Positions 51,497 through 59,423 of a DNA stretch of 64,000 nucleotides are shown in pieces; positions within the stretch are counted from its first letter, which is position 1; every line of letters starts with the position of its first letter. Source of the stretch: Leifsonia sp040686855 (lineage in GTDB: Bacteria > Actinomycetota > Actinomycetes > Actinomycetales > Microbacteriaceae); assembly GCF_040686855.1 (NCBI RefSeq), contig NZ_JBFBOG010000002.1, forward strand, positions 620,001 to 684,000, in the 5' to 3' direction. The notes beneath the pieces are model-generated. The model searched no databases, had not been told where the DNA came from, and was given only the letters and a program-made list of their open reading frames with translations. The translations under genes and the position numbers were made by a program.

Positions 51497-52375
51497 GTGA
51501 GGATACTCGTCACAGGCGGCTCCGGCCGCATCGGCCGGCACGCCGTGGACCGCCTCGTGCGCGCCGGGCATGACGTGCTGGCCGTCGAACAGACCCCGTC
51601 AGGCGCCTCGGCGCCGGACCTCCTGACCGCCGCGACGGAGGTCGTCGGCGACGCGGCGGATCCCGCGCTGATCGGCCCGCTCATGGCGGGAGTGGATGCG
51701 GTCGTTCACCTGGCCGCGATCCCCTCACCCGTCGGCAGCACGGCGCGCGAGCTGCTTCTCGCGAACTCGCTCACCACCCTGACCGTCCTGGAGGCGGCGG
51801 GCGAGCACGGCGTGAAGGGCGTCGTACTGGCGTCGAGCATCTCGATCCTGGGTATGGCGTGGTCCGCCGAGTGGATGCAGCCCCTCTCGCTCCCCGTCGA
51901 CGAGACTCATCCGCTGCGGGCCACCGAGGGGTATGCGCTGAGCAAGGAGAACGACGAAGCGGCCGCGCGCATGGCCTCGCGCCGCTGGGGCCTGCCGACC
52001 GTCTGTCTGCGCTTCCCCTTCACCGAGACCGCGGAGAAGATCGGGGAGCGCCGCGCGGACACGGCGAGCGAAGAGCGTCTCGCGAAGGAGCTCTGGGCCT
52101 ACCTCGACGTGCAGGACGCCGCCCGCGCGATCGAGCTGGCCATCGACGCGATGGTCGGTGGCGCGCTGCGCGGTTCGACGGTCATCAACGTCGTCGCGGA
52201 TGACGTCCTCCTCGACCGCCCGCTCGCCGAGCTGCTGGCGGAGTGGCATCCCGACGTCCCGTTCTCGGCGGAGGAGTACCGCTTGCGGGGAGCGTACGAC
52301 CCTGCCCGGGCGCAGGAGTTGCTCGGATTCGAGGCCGCGCACCTCGTCTGCCACAATACGAAGCGTCATTGTTAA
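51497..52375 (+). CDS. NAD-dependent epimerase/dehydratase family protein
   Basis: 292-residue extended SDR. The Rossmann motif GGSGRIGRH is at 7-15, the VHLAAIPSP block near residue 80, and a YALSKEN active-site pair (Y and K) near residue 150. It probably acts on a nucleotide sugar or aldose such as uronate. The GTG at 51497 is preceded by GGAGC with short spacing; no better start is seen. The gene ends with R-H-C-TAA, overlapping a small palindrome (52368) that belongs to the next gene's promoter. Confidence 0.85.
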   Translation: MRILVTGGSGRIGRHAVDRLVRAGHDVLAVEQTPSGASAPDLLTAATEVVGDAADPALIGPLMAGVDAVVHLAAIPSPVGSTARELLLANSLTTLTVLEAAGEHGVKGVVLASSISILGMAWSAEWMQPLSLPVDETHPLRATEGYALSKENDEAAARMASRRWGLPTVCLRFPFTETAEKIGERRADTASEERLAKELWAYLDVQDAARAIELAIDAMVGGALRGSTVINVVADDVLLDRPLAELLAEWHPDVPFSAEEYRLRGAYDPARAQELLGFEAAHLVCHNTKRHC

Positions 52376-52381
52376 TACAAT
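52368..52381. promoter_or_regulatory. short palindrome, candidate GntR operator
   Basis: ATTGT (52368-52372) and ACAAT (52377-52381) flank TAAT. It overlaps the stop of the epimerase gene and lies 41 bases before the GntR start, fitting an autoregulatory site. Size is near the minimum for a GntR operator, so confidence is limited. Confidence 0.45.
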
Positions 52382-52421
52382 CCAGGTAGACCGCGATCTC
52401 GCGGACCGTTGGGAGGCGCTC

Positions 52422-53183
52422 ATGGTCAAGGCGGAGCATCCGCTGCCGGCCGACCTCTTCATGGACCTCGAACGCTCCGGTCCGGTGCCGATGTACTACC
52501 AGGTGGCCAGCCGGCTGGAGAAGGCGATCCTGGATGAGACCCTCCCGGCCGGGGCGCGCCTGGAGAACGAGGTGGCGCTCGGCCATCGGCTCGGGTTGTC
52601 GCGTCCGACCATCCGGCGGGCCATCCAGGAGCTCGTGGACAAAGGCCTGCTCGTCCGCCGTCGCGGGGTCGGCACCCAGGTCGTCCACGGCCGGGTGACC
52701 CGCAACGTCGAGCTGAGCAGCCTCTACGAAGACCTGGAGAGCTCCGGGCAGAAGCCGGAGACGCGCATCCTCGAGTGCACCGTCGTGCCGGCGGACGAGC
52801 GCGCGGCGGACATTCTCGACATCGAGCGCGGCAGCCCGACGCTCCACCTGAGGCGACTGCGACTGGCGGACGGCGTGCCGATCGCGATCCTCGACAACAC
52901 GCTGCCCCCCGAGTTCGCCGACCTGGTAGAGGGGGAACTGGCCACCCGCGGTCTCTACCAGCTTCTCCGCGCGCGGGGGGTGACCATGCGCGTGGCCAAT
53001 CAGAGGATCGGCGCGCGCGAGGCGACGAACAGCGAGTCGAGCCTGCTGGACATCCGGAAGGGAAGCGCCGTGCTCACCATGTCGCGCACCGTCTTCGACA
53101 ACTCCGGCCGCGCCGTCGAGTTCGGCCAGCACTGCTACCGGCCCGACCTCTACTCGTTCGAGGTCACGCTGGTCAACCGCTGA
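52422..53183 (+). CDS. GntR family transcriptional regulator (HutC-like)
   Basis: 253-residue regulator. The N-terminal winged helix (about 22-90) contains LENEVALGHRLGLSRPTIRR and the C-terminal UTRA/HutC ligand domain has ADILDIERGSPTLHLRRLRL and a closing FGQHCYRPDLYSFEV. The ATG at 52422 has GGGAGG 5 bases upstream, deciding the start. It converges on the inositol operon (iolD) with a 32-base gap; GntR regulators named IolR control inositol use in corynebacteria, so this may control iol genes. Confidence 0.9.
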   Translation: MVKAEHPLPADLFMDLERSGPVPMYYQVASRLEKAILDETLPAGARLENEVALGHRLGLSRPTIRRAIQELVDKGLLVRRRGVGTQVVHGRVTRNVELSSLYEDLESSGQKPETRILECTVVPADERAADILDIERGSPTLHLRRLRLADGVPIAILDNTLPPEFADLVEGELATRGLYQLLRARGVTMRVANQRIGAREATNSESSLLDIRKGSAVLTMSRTVFDNSGRAVEFGQHCYRPDLYSFEVTLVNR

Positions 53184-53208
53184 GGGTCGAGCGCTGAGGG
53201 TCGAGCGC
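53181..53208. repeat. 14-bp tandem duplication between converging genes
   Basis: TGAGGGTCGAGCGC occurs twice head to tail at 53181-53194 and 53195-53208. The first copy contains the GntR stop. It is probably replication slippage without function. Confidence 0.8.
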
Positions 53209-53215
53209 TGCCGCG

Positions 53216-55111
53216 TCAGCCGAGCAGCGGCCGCTGAAGCGTGCGCTGGCTTTCGTACCGCTCGCGCGCGGCCTGCGTGCTGGCGAGCGTGGACGCCTCG
53301 GCGACGGGCACATCCCACCAGCCCTCCCCGTCCGGGGCGTAGGCGAGGGGGTCGCTGTCGATGTGGATGAGCGTCGTCCGGTCGGAGGCCTTGGCCGCGG
53401 CCAGCGCGGTGCGGAGGCGGTCGATCGCGTCGGCTCCGGGCTCGACCGTGATGACGTCGACGCCGTAGCTGCGCGCGTTGGCGGCGAGATCGACGGGGAG
53501 CATGTCGCCTCGGTCGAAGCCGCCGCCCGCATCCCGGTGCCGGTAGCGGGTGCCGTAGCGCTCAGAGCCGATCGTCTCGCTGAGATGCCCGATGGAGGCG
53601 TACCCCTGGTTCTGGATGAGGACCACGACGATCTTGAGACCTTCGGCCACGGCCGTGACCAGTTCGGTGTGGAGCATGAGGTACGAGCCGTCCCCCACCA
53701 TCACGACCACGTCCCGATCCGGGGCCGCGCGCTTGACGCCGAGCCCGCCCGCGATCTCGTACCCCATGCAGGAGAACGCGTACTCGACGTGATACCCGAG
53801 GGGGTCGCGGACGCGCCACAGCTTGTGGAGGTCGCCGGGCAGGGAACCGGCGGCCTGCACGACGACGTCCCGCGGGTCGGTCGCGGCCTGCACCGCGCCG
53901 ATGATCTCGGACTGCCCGGGCAGTGCTGCCCCGGATCCGGCGAACGCCGCGTCGACCGTCCGGTTCCACTCCGAGGTGAGGCGGCGGAGTTCAGCGGCGA
54001 ACTCCTCGTCGACCCGGTGACCGGCGAGCTCCTGGCGGAGCGCCAGCAGCGCCTCGCGCGCGTCCGCGACGACAGGGAGCTGCGAGCCGTGCTTGTAGGC
54101 GTCGAAGGAGGCGACGTTGATGTTGACGAAGACGACGTCCGGATTCTGGAACGCAGTGCGGCTGGCCGTGGTGAAGTCGCTGTACCGGGTGCCGATCCCG
54201 ATCACCACATCCGCGGTGGCGGCGGCCCGGTTGGCGGGCACGGTCCCGGTCGCCCCGACGCCGCCGAGGTACTGCGGGTGGTCCCAGACCAGCGATCCGC
54301 CGCCGGCCTGCGTCGTCCCGACCGGGATGCCGGTCGCCTCCACCAGCTCACGGAGGGCGTCCTCGGCTCCGGAGTACAGGACCCCGCCGCCGGCGACGAT
54401 GAACGGCCGGGCCGCTCCGCGGATGGCGGCGACGGCGCGGGCCAGCGCGCCGCGCTCGGGCACGGGCCGGCGCAGGTGCCACTCGCGGTCCTGCAGGAAG
54501 GCGAGCGGGACGTCGAGCGCCTCCGCCTGGACGTCCTCGGGCAGGGCGATGGTCACGGCGCCCGTCTCGGCGGGGTCGGTGAGGACGCGCATCGCCGCCA
54601 GCGCGATCGAGTACAGCTGTTCCGGGCGCTGCACGCGGTCGAAGAAGCGCGACAGCGGACGGAAGGCGTCGTTGACGGTGATGCCGGTGTCATGCGGCAG
54701 TTCCAGCTGCTGAAGCACCGGATCGGCGACCCGGGTCGCGAACGTGTCGCTCGGGAGGAGCAGTGCGGGCAGCCGGTTGGCGGTCGCCAGTGCGGCACCG
54801 GTCAGCATGTTCGCGGCGCCGGGACCGACGGAGGCGGCGCTCGCCATCGTGCCGAGTCGGCGGCGCATCCGCGCGTAGCCCACCGACTGGTGCACCATGG
54901 CCTGCTCGTTGCGGGCCTGGTAGTAGGGCATCAGCCCCGGCTCGTCGCGGTCCAGCTGCTTGAGCGCCTGCCCAACTCCGGCGACGTTGCCGTGCCCGAA
55001 GATGCCGAACGTCCCCGCGATCGTGCGCTCGCGGTGGTCTCCGTCGACCGTCCACTGGTGAGCAAGGAACTCGATGAGCGCCTGGCTCACGGTCATCCGT
55101 CGGGTGGTCAT
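53216..55111 (-). CDS. iolD: 3D-(3,5/4)-trihydroxycyclohexane-1,2-dione hydrolase
   Basis: 631-residue ThDP enzyme that opens the ring of the inositol intermediate. The ThDP activation glutamate is in YYQARNEQAMVHQSVG; the diphosphate-binding motif begins at GDGSYLML and ends about 25 residues later at LIQNQGYASIG. VRDPLGYHVEYAFSCMGYE is specific to IolD. It is the last gene of the iol operon; its ATG overlaps the iolB stop. Pathway position: after IolE dehydratase and before IolB. Confidence 0.95.
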   Translation of the reverse strand: MTTRRMTVSQALIEFLAHQWTVDGDHRERTIAGTFGIFGHGNVAGVGQALKQLDRDEPGLMPYYQARNEQAMVHQSVGYARMRRRLGTMASAASVGPGAANMLTGAALATANRLPALLLPSDTFATRVADPVLQQLELPHDTGITVNDAFRPLSRFFDRVQRPEQLYSIALAAMRVLTDPAETGAVTIALPEDVQAEALDVPLAFLQDREWHLRRPVPERGALARAVAAIRGAARPFIVAGGGVLYSGAEDALRELVEATGIPVGTTQAGGGSLVWDHPQYLGGVGATGTVPANRAAATADVVIGIGTRYSDFTTASRTAFQNPDVVFVNINVASFDAYKHGSQLPVVADAREALLALRQELAGHRVDEEFAAELRRLTSEWNRTVDAAFAGSGAALPGQSEIIGAVQAATDPRDVVVQAAGSLPGDLHKLWRVRDPLGYHVEYAFSCMGYEIAGGLGVKRAAPDRDVVVMVGDGSYLMLHTELVTAVAEGLKIVVVLIQNQGYASIGHLSETIGSERYGTRYRHRDAGGGFDRGDMLPVDLAANARSYGVDVITVEPGADAIDRLRTALAAAKASDRTTLIHIDSDPLAYAPDGEGWWDVPVAEASTLASTQAARERYESQRTLQRPLLG

Positions 55112-56025
55112 CGATGGTCTCCCGTTCGATCGGTCGGTGGCAGGTAAGGGAGGCGCGGGTCGATCTCCTGGCCCTCCCAGGTGGCCCGGACCCAGCTGTG
55201 CGCAGGGTCGTCGCTGATGTTCCAGACGCGCTCGGGATCGGGGCCCGCCATGACGTTGAGGTAGTAGAGGTCGTAGCCCGGGGCGGCTGCGCACGGGCCG
55301 TGCCAGCCGTACGGGACGAGGCCGATGTCGCCGGTCCGGACCTCGGCGAGCGTGTCGATGCCTCTGGCCTCCGAGGAATAAGTGCGCAGGTAGCCGAACG
55401 GGTCCGCATCCCGCGGCGCATCGGGGGGTGCGACGGAGCGGGAGACGGCGCTCTCGAAGTAATAGATCTCCTCCAGCCGGGACTCGCCCTCCCGCCGAAC
55501 ATCGTGCTTGTGCGGGGGATACGACGACCAGTTCTCGGCCGGCGTGATCACCTCGCACACGATGAACCGGTCGGCGGAGAGCGCTTCCGGAGTGCCGAAG
55601 TTGTGTACCTGACGGCTGGAGCGGCCGGCGCCCCGCAGCTCCACCGGCACCTCCTCGCGGGCGATCCGGCGGGTGGGATGGGCGACCATAGCAGGCGCCT
55701 CGGCCACGGCGACGCGGCCCCGACCGCGGATCGTCGCCGCGGTCCCGATCGACAGGTAGAGCACGTCGGTCGGACCTTCGAACACGGACGGACGTCCGGC
55801 GAGGGCGGTCGTGCCTCCGTCGTGGTCCACGGTGAACGAGCCGGAGAGCGGCACGACCAGGCGCTCCACGGGCTCCGCGTCGAGCCGGAGCCCGCTCTCG
55901 TCGGTCAGCACGGCGATTCGCAGACCGGTGTGCCGCCAGCCGGGGACGCGGTCGTCGACCACCGACTCCCAGCCGTCCCTCGTCAGCCGGCCGCGTGGGA
56001 AGAACCACTCGTTCCTGCGGGTCAT
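55108..56025 (-). CDS. iolB: 5-deoxy-glucuronate isomerase
   Basis: 305-residue cupin enzyme converting 5-deoxy-glucuronate to 2-deoxy-5-keto-gluconate. SSYPPHKHDVRREGESRLEE is the metal-binding signature (two His and a Glu), followed by EIYYFE; a second cupin half has GWHGPCAAAPGYDLYYLNVM. Start ATG 56025 overlaps the previous stop. Part of iolC-aldolase-iolB-iolD operon. Confidence 0.95.
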   Translation of the reverse strand: MTRRNEWFFPRGRLTRDGWESVVDDRVPGWRHTGLRIAVLTDESGLRLDAEPVERLVVPLSGSFTVDHDGGTTALAGRPSVFEGPTDVLYLSIGTAATIRGRGRVAVAEAPAMVAHPTRRIAREEVPVELRGAGRSSRQVHNFGTPEALSADRFIVCEVITPAENWSSYPPHKHDVRREGESRLEEIYYFESAVSRSVAPPDAPRDADPFGYLRTYSSEARGIDTLAEVRTGDIGLVPYGWHGPCAAAPGYDLYYLNVMAGPDPERVWNISDDPAHSWVRATWEGQEIDPRLPYLPPTDRTGDHR

Positions 56026-56966
56026 CGTGCGAGCCGTGCCCGATCGGAACTGTGCACGAGGGAGGCCGCCCGATCGACCGCCGCGGCCACGTCGTGGTCC
56101 GCCGGGTAGATGAGACTCCGGCCGGCGACCAGCCCGCGCACGCCGGGGAGGCGCAGCGCTCCCTCCCACAGGTCGAACACCTCGTCCTCGGCCGCTCGCG
56201 CCTCGCCGCCGAGCAGCAGCGTGGGGAGGGTCGTCGCCGCCATGACGCGTTCCATGTCCGCGACGACGGGCAGCTTCAGCCATGTGTAGACGGAGCTCGA
56301 CCCGAGCCCGGAGGCGATGGCGATCGACCGGATGACGGCGTCGGTGCTGAGGTCGTTGACGACGCGACCGTTCACCCAGTCGCTGATGAAGGGCTCCAGC
56401 ATGATCGGCAGCTGCGCCTCGACCGCCGCGTCGACCGCGCGGGCGTTGGCCTCGATCGTCGTCGCAGATCCGGCGTCGGCGAAGTTGATGCGCAGGAGCG
56501 TCTTGGCGAAATCGAGTCCGTCGCGCAGGATGCCGGCGACGTCGTACGCGGTGAAGCGGTCGTCCATCTCGAACGAGGCGTGCCGAAGGCCGCCGCGATT
56601 CATCGAGCCGACCACGATCTTGTCGTCGAGAAGGCCGAGCAGGGCGAGGTCGTCGACGATGTCCGGGGTGCCGAGCACTCCATCCACGCCGGGCCGGCTG
56701 AGGGCGGTCGCGAGGCGGTCGAGCAGGTCGTACCGGTCGGCCATCGCCAGCTCGTCGCCCCGGATGCCGAGCGCGCCCCGGGCGGGATGGTCCGCCGCCA
56801 CGATGAAGAGGCGGCCGTCGTCGCGGATGATCGGTCGGCGCCGGCGTGCGGCGAGGATGGTGCGGAGCGCGGCCGGATCCTCCGCGCGGACGCAGCGCAG
56901 CCGCTCGAAGTCGGCTTCGCTGAGGCGCCCTCCGACCAGGGGTGCGGCGCCCTCAGTGCGCAGCAT
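56022..56966 (-). CDS. aldolase-like (beta/alpha)8 barrel protein (Cgl0158 family)
   Basis: 314-residue TIM-barrel protein resembling the class I aldolase family and found beside iolC in Corynebacterium and relatives. Segments are LFIVAADHPARGALG, DDKIVVGSMNRGGLRHASFE and SSVYTWLKLPVVADMERVM, where the lysine may be the Schiff-base residue. It likely serves as the 2-deoxy-5-keto-gluconate-6-phosphate aldolase, the step of IolJ, since no other such gene is near; this is inference. The ATG at 56966 overlaps the end of iolC by 14 bases. Confidence 0.82.
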   Translation of the reverse strand: MLRTEGAAPLVGGRLSEADFERLRCVRAEDPAALRTILAARRRRPIIRDDGRLFIVAADHPARGALGIRGDELAMADRYDLLDRLATALSRPGVDGVLGTPDIVDDLALLGLLDDKIVVGSMNRGGLRHASFEMDDRFTAYDVAGILRDGLDFAKTLLRINFADAGSATTIEANARAVDAAVEAQLPIMLEPFISDWVNGRVVNDLSTDAVIRSIAIASGLGSSSVYTWLKLPVVADMERVMAATTLPTLLLGGEARAAEDEVFDLWEGALRLPGVRGLVAGRSLIYPADHDVAAAVDRAASLVHSSDRARLAR

Positions 56967-57927
56967 GTGCGCCCCCGACCAGGAGCGCATCCACCTCGGC
57001 GGTGGTCGGCATGGCGGTGGAGCACTCGCGGCGCGAGGCGACGATGGCGCCCGCGACGTTGGCGAAGCTCAGGATGCGCTCGAGCCCCCAGCCCTCGAGG
57101 AGCCCGTGGCACAGCGCCCCGCCGAAGCCGTCCCCGGCGCCGAGTCCGTTGACCACCTCGACCGGGAACGGCGGGACCTCCACGGTCTCTCTCGCGGTCT
57201 TCGCGAGCACGCCTTTGGGGCCCTGCTTCACGATCGCGAGCTCCACGCCGCGCTCGAGCAGCGCATCCGCCGCCCGCATCGGGTCGGTCTCTCCGACCGC
57301 GACCTCGCACTCCTCGCGGTTGCCGACGGCGACGGTGACGTGGGGGAGCGCGCGCTCGATCTGCTCGGTCGCGTCCGCGGCGGAGTCCCAGAAGACCGCT
57401 CGGTAGTCGAGATCGAGGACGGTGAACTCGCGACGGCTCCTGGCCTGCCAGGCACGATGGTGCGCGCCGCGGCTCGGTTCCTCGCTGAGCCCCGTGACCG
57501 TCGCCCAGAACACGCGGGCGGCGGCGACCGCTTCGAGGTCGAGCGAGTCGGCGTCGATGGTGAGGTCCGGCGCCTTGGGCTTGCGGTAGAAGTAGATCGG
57601 GAAGTCGTCCGGCGGGAAGATCTCGCAGAACGTCACCGGCGTCGGCAGCCCGGGCGCGATGCTTACGAAGTCGTCCGAGACTCCCAGCCGCCGCAGCTCC
57701 CGGTGGACGTAGCGGCCGAACGGGTCGTCTCCGGTCGCCGAGACCAGGCCGACGCGTCGGCCGTGCCGGGCAGCTGCCACGGCCACGTTGGCGGCGCTGC
57801 CCCCGAGGTACTTGCCGAAGGTGCTGACGTCTTCGAGCCCCACACCGTCTTGCAGAGGGTAGAGGTCGACGCCGACCCGCCCCATCGTCAGCACGTCGTA
57901 GGCGCTGACCGTCGATTCCTGGTCCAC
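56953..57927 (-). CDS. iolC: 5-dehydro-2-deoxygluconokinase
   Basis: 324-residue PfkB-type sugar kinase. The N-terminal signature VLTMGRVGVDLYPLQDGVGL is typical of IolC; the catalytic GLGAGDGFGGALCHGL contains the PfkB GAGD motif. It phosphorylates 2-deoxy-5-keto-gluconate. GTG 57927 is chosen because GGGTGA lies about 6 bases before it; GTG 57936 and TTG 57954 are in frame. A dyad at 57940-57965 directly in front of the start is the probable control site. First gene of the iol operon, 40 bases behind the ROK regulator. Confidence 0.92.
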   Translation of the reverse strand: MDQESTVSAYDVLTMGRVGVDLYPLQDGVGLEDVSTFGKYLGGSAANVAVAAARHGRRVGLVSATGDDPFGRYVHRELRRLGVSDDFVSIAPGLPTPVTFCEIFPPDDFPIYFYRKPKAPDLTIDADSLDLEAVAAARVFWATVTGLSEEPSRGAHHRAWQARSRREFTVLDLDYRAVFWDSAADATEQIERALPHVTVAVGNREECEVAVGETDPMRAADALLERGVELAIVKQGPKGVLAKTARETVEVPPFPVEVVNGLGAGDGFGGALCHGLLEGWGLERILSFANVAGAIVASRRECSTAMPTTAEVDALLVGGAHAAH

Positions 57928-57939
57928 GCGCTTCACCCT

Positions 57940-57965
57940 ACTATGTCCTGACAAGAGAACATAGT
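57940..57965. promoter_or_regulatory. inverted repeat upstream of iolC
   Basis: The arms ACTATGT (57940-57946) and ACATAGT (57959-57965) flank a 12-base spacer. The left half reads TGTCCTGACA over 57944-57953. It fills the gap between the ROK gene stop and iolC start and is a candidate operator for the iol operon. Confidence 0.6.
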
Positions 57966-57967
57966 CA

Positions 57968-59179
57968 TCACTCCATCAACAGGACGCTGGCGTGGGGCGC
58001 GAGGAAGTGGTCCATCACCAGCTCGGCGGCCCCCTGGGCCGCGATCTGCTCGCTCAACACCGAACCGACGACCTCGAGCGACTCGCGCGGGACGATGAGC
58101 TCGGCGCGGACCGCATCCTCGAGCACCGGGAGGAACGAGGCGCTGAGCCGGCTCCAGGCGGGGCCGCCCAGCACGACCCGGGGCACGTCCAGGAAGTTGA
58201 CGAGCACCCCGATGCCGACCGCGACCCGTCGGGCGGCCCGCTCCAGGAGCCGGGAAGCGGCCTCGTCGCCCTCCTGGGCGAGCCGGGCGAGCGTCGTGCA
58301 CGCGTCGTCGAGGGCGAGATAGTCGTGCAGATCGGGCAGGGGGAGAAGCCCGGCCTGTGCCGCCTGGATCACGAGCGCTTCCGGGACGCAGGCCGCCGCC
58401 AGCCCGCCGCGCCGTCCGCCCCAGCCCAGATCCTCCGCGTCGGGGTCGACCAGGATGTCGCCGATCTCGCCGATGTTGTTGGTGTCCCCGCGAAGCACCT
58501 GACCGCCGATCGCCACGGAGGCTCCGACGCCCGACCCCAGGTAGAGGAACAGGAAGTCGGGGCTGGCGGAGCTCCGGAGCTCGGCCGTGGCCGCCGCCGT
58601 GACGTCCTTGTCGAGCAGTACCGGCATCCCGGTGGCGTCATGCAGGTCGGCGCGCAGGTGCACATCCCGCCACGTGGGGAGCTGCGGTGGACGCAGGACG
58701 ACCCCGGTGCGCACGTCGAGCGGGCCCGGGACGGCGATCCCCAGGCCCAGCACCTTCTCGCGGTCGATCCCGAACTCGCGGATCAGCCGCCCGGCGCTCA
58801 CGGCGATCAGCGACGTCAGCTCGTTGGGGCCGGCGCTCTGCGGCATCCGAAGCTGCTGGCGGTGGCGCACCTGACCGGCGACGTCCACCAGCACGAGCGT
58901 CAACCGGGCGGGGTCGACGTGGACGCCGACGGCGAAGGCGCTGTCGCCGTTGACCGTCAATGGGATGCTGGGCCGCCCGCGGATGACCTCCGTCGGCTCG
59001 CTCTCGCGGACCATTCCCGCGTCGATGAGCCGGCGCGCGATGTTGGAGACGGTCTGCGAGGCGAGACCGGAGCTGCGCTGCAGGTCGGCCCGGCTCGTCC
59101 CCGGCTCGCGCCGGATCAGGTCGAGGATGACCGCCTGGTTGTAGTCGGCCAGGCGGGGGAGGTTGGTGCCTCGAAGCAT
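57968..59179 (-). CDS. ROK family transcriptional regulator, zinc motif lost
   Basis: 403-residue repressor of the NagC/XylR type. The HTH is in TSRADLQRSSGLASQTVSNI (about 30-49) and the sugar-kinase-like domain starts near residue 85, with GLGIAVPGPLDVRTG and YLGSGVGASVAIGG. The normal ROK zinc site (GHxxxxxxG then CxCGxxGC) is replaced here by GEIGDILVDPDAEDLGWGGR with no cysteines, so no structural zinc site and probably no kinase activity. ATG 59179 has AAGGAG 4 bases upstream. Likely inducer: inositol or the sugar of the divergent ABC operon. Confidence 0.9.
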   Translation of the reverse strand: MLRGTNLPRLADYNQAVILDLIRREPGTSRADLQRSSGLASQTVSNIARRLIDAGMVRESEPTEVIRGRPSIPLTVNGDSAFAVGVHVDPARLTLVLVDVAGQVRHRQQLRMPQSAGPNELTSLIAVSAGRLIREFGIDREKVLGLGIAVPGPLDVRTGVVLRPPQLPTWRDVHLRADLHDATGMPVLLDKDVTAAATAELRSSASPDFLFLYLGSGVGASVAIGGQVLRGDTNNIGEIGDILVDPDAEDLGWGGRRGGLAAACVPEALVIQAAQAGLLPLPDLHDYLALDDACTTLARLAQEGDEAASRLLERAARRVAVGIGVLVNFLDVPRVVLGGPAWSRLSASFLPVLEDAVRAELIVPRESLEVVGSVLSEQIAAQGAAELVMDHFLAPHASVLLME

Positions 59180-59302
59180 CCCGCTCCTTCCCTCGCGGCC
59201 GGGTGGCCGGATCGGCATCCGTTGCCGTCTGGAGAAGATTATTCCATCGAGTAGAGTCGCTGACGACACACGTCGTCCCGGACGGGGCTTCGTCACCTGT
59301 AT

Positions 59303-59322
59303 GAATCCGCATACCCGGATTC
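59303..59322. promoter_or_regulatory. perfect dyad upstream of the sugar ABC operon promoter
   Basis: GAATCCG (59303-59309) and CGGATTC (59316-59322) are exact inverted copies around CATACC. The dyad ends 5 bases before the probable -35 box, so an activator or the ROK regulator may bind there. Confidence 0.6.
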
Positions 59323-59327
59323 TTCGC

Positions 59328-59363
59328 TTGACGCTCCGTCGAACATTGTCCTAACATTCGGAC
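59328..59363 (+). promoter_or_regulatory. probable promoter with overlapping TGTCC dyad
   Basis: TTGACG (59328-59333) and TAACAT (59352-59357) are spaced by 18 bases. The -10 box is flanked by GTCC (59348-59351) and GGAC (59360-59363), and TGTCCTAACA (59347-59356) matches 9 of 10 bases of the site before iolC. This suggests that one regulator, perhaps the ROK protein, acts on both operons. Confidence 0.55.
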
Positions 59364-59423
59364 TAAGGTTTGTCCCATCGAATCGGCAAAGTAGCCAAAG
59401 GGGCAAGCAGGAGAGGCATCGCA

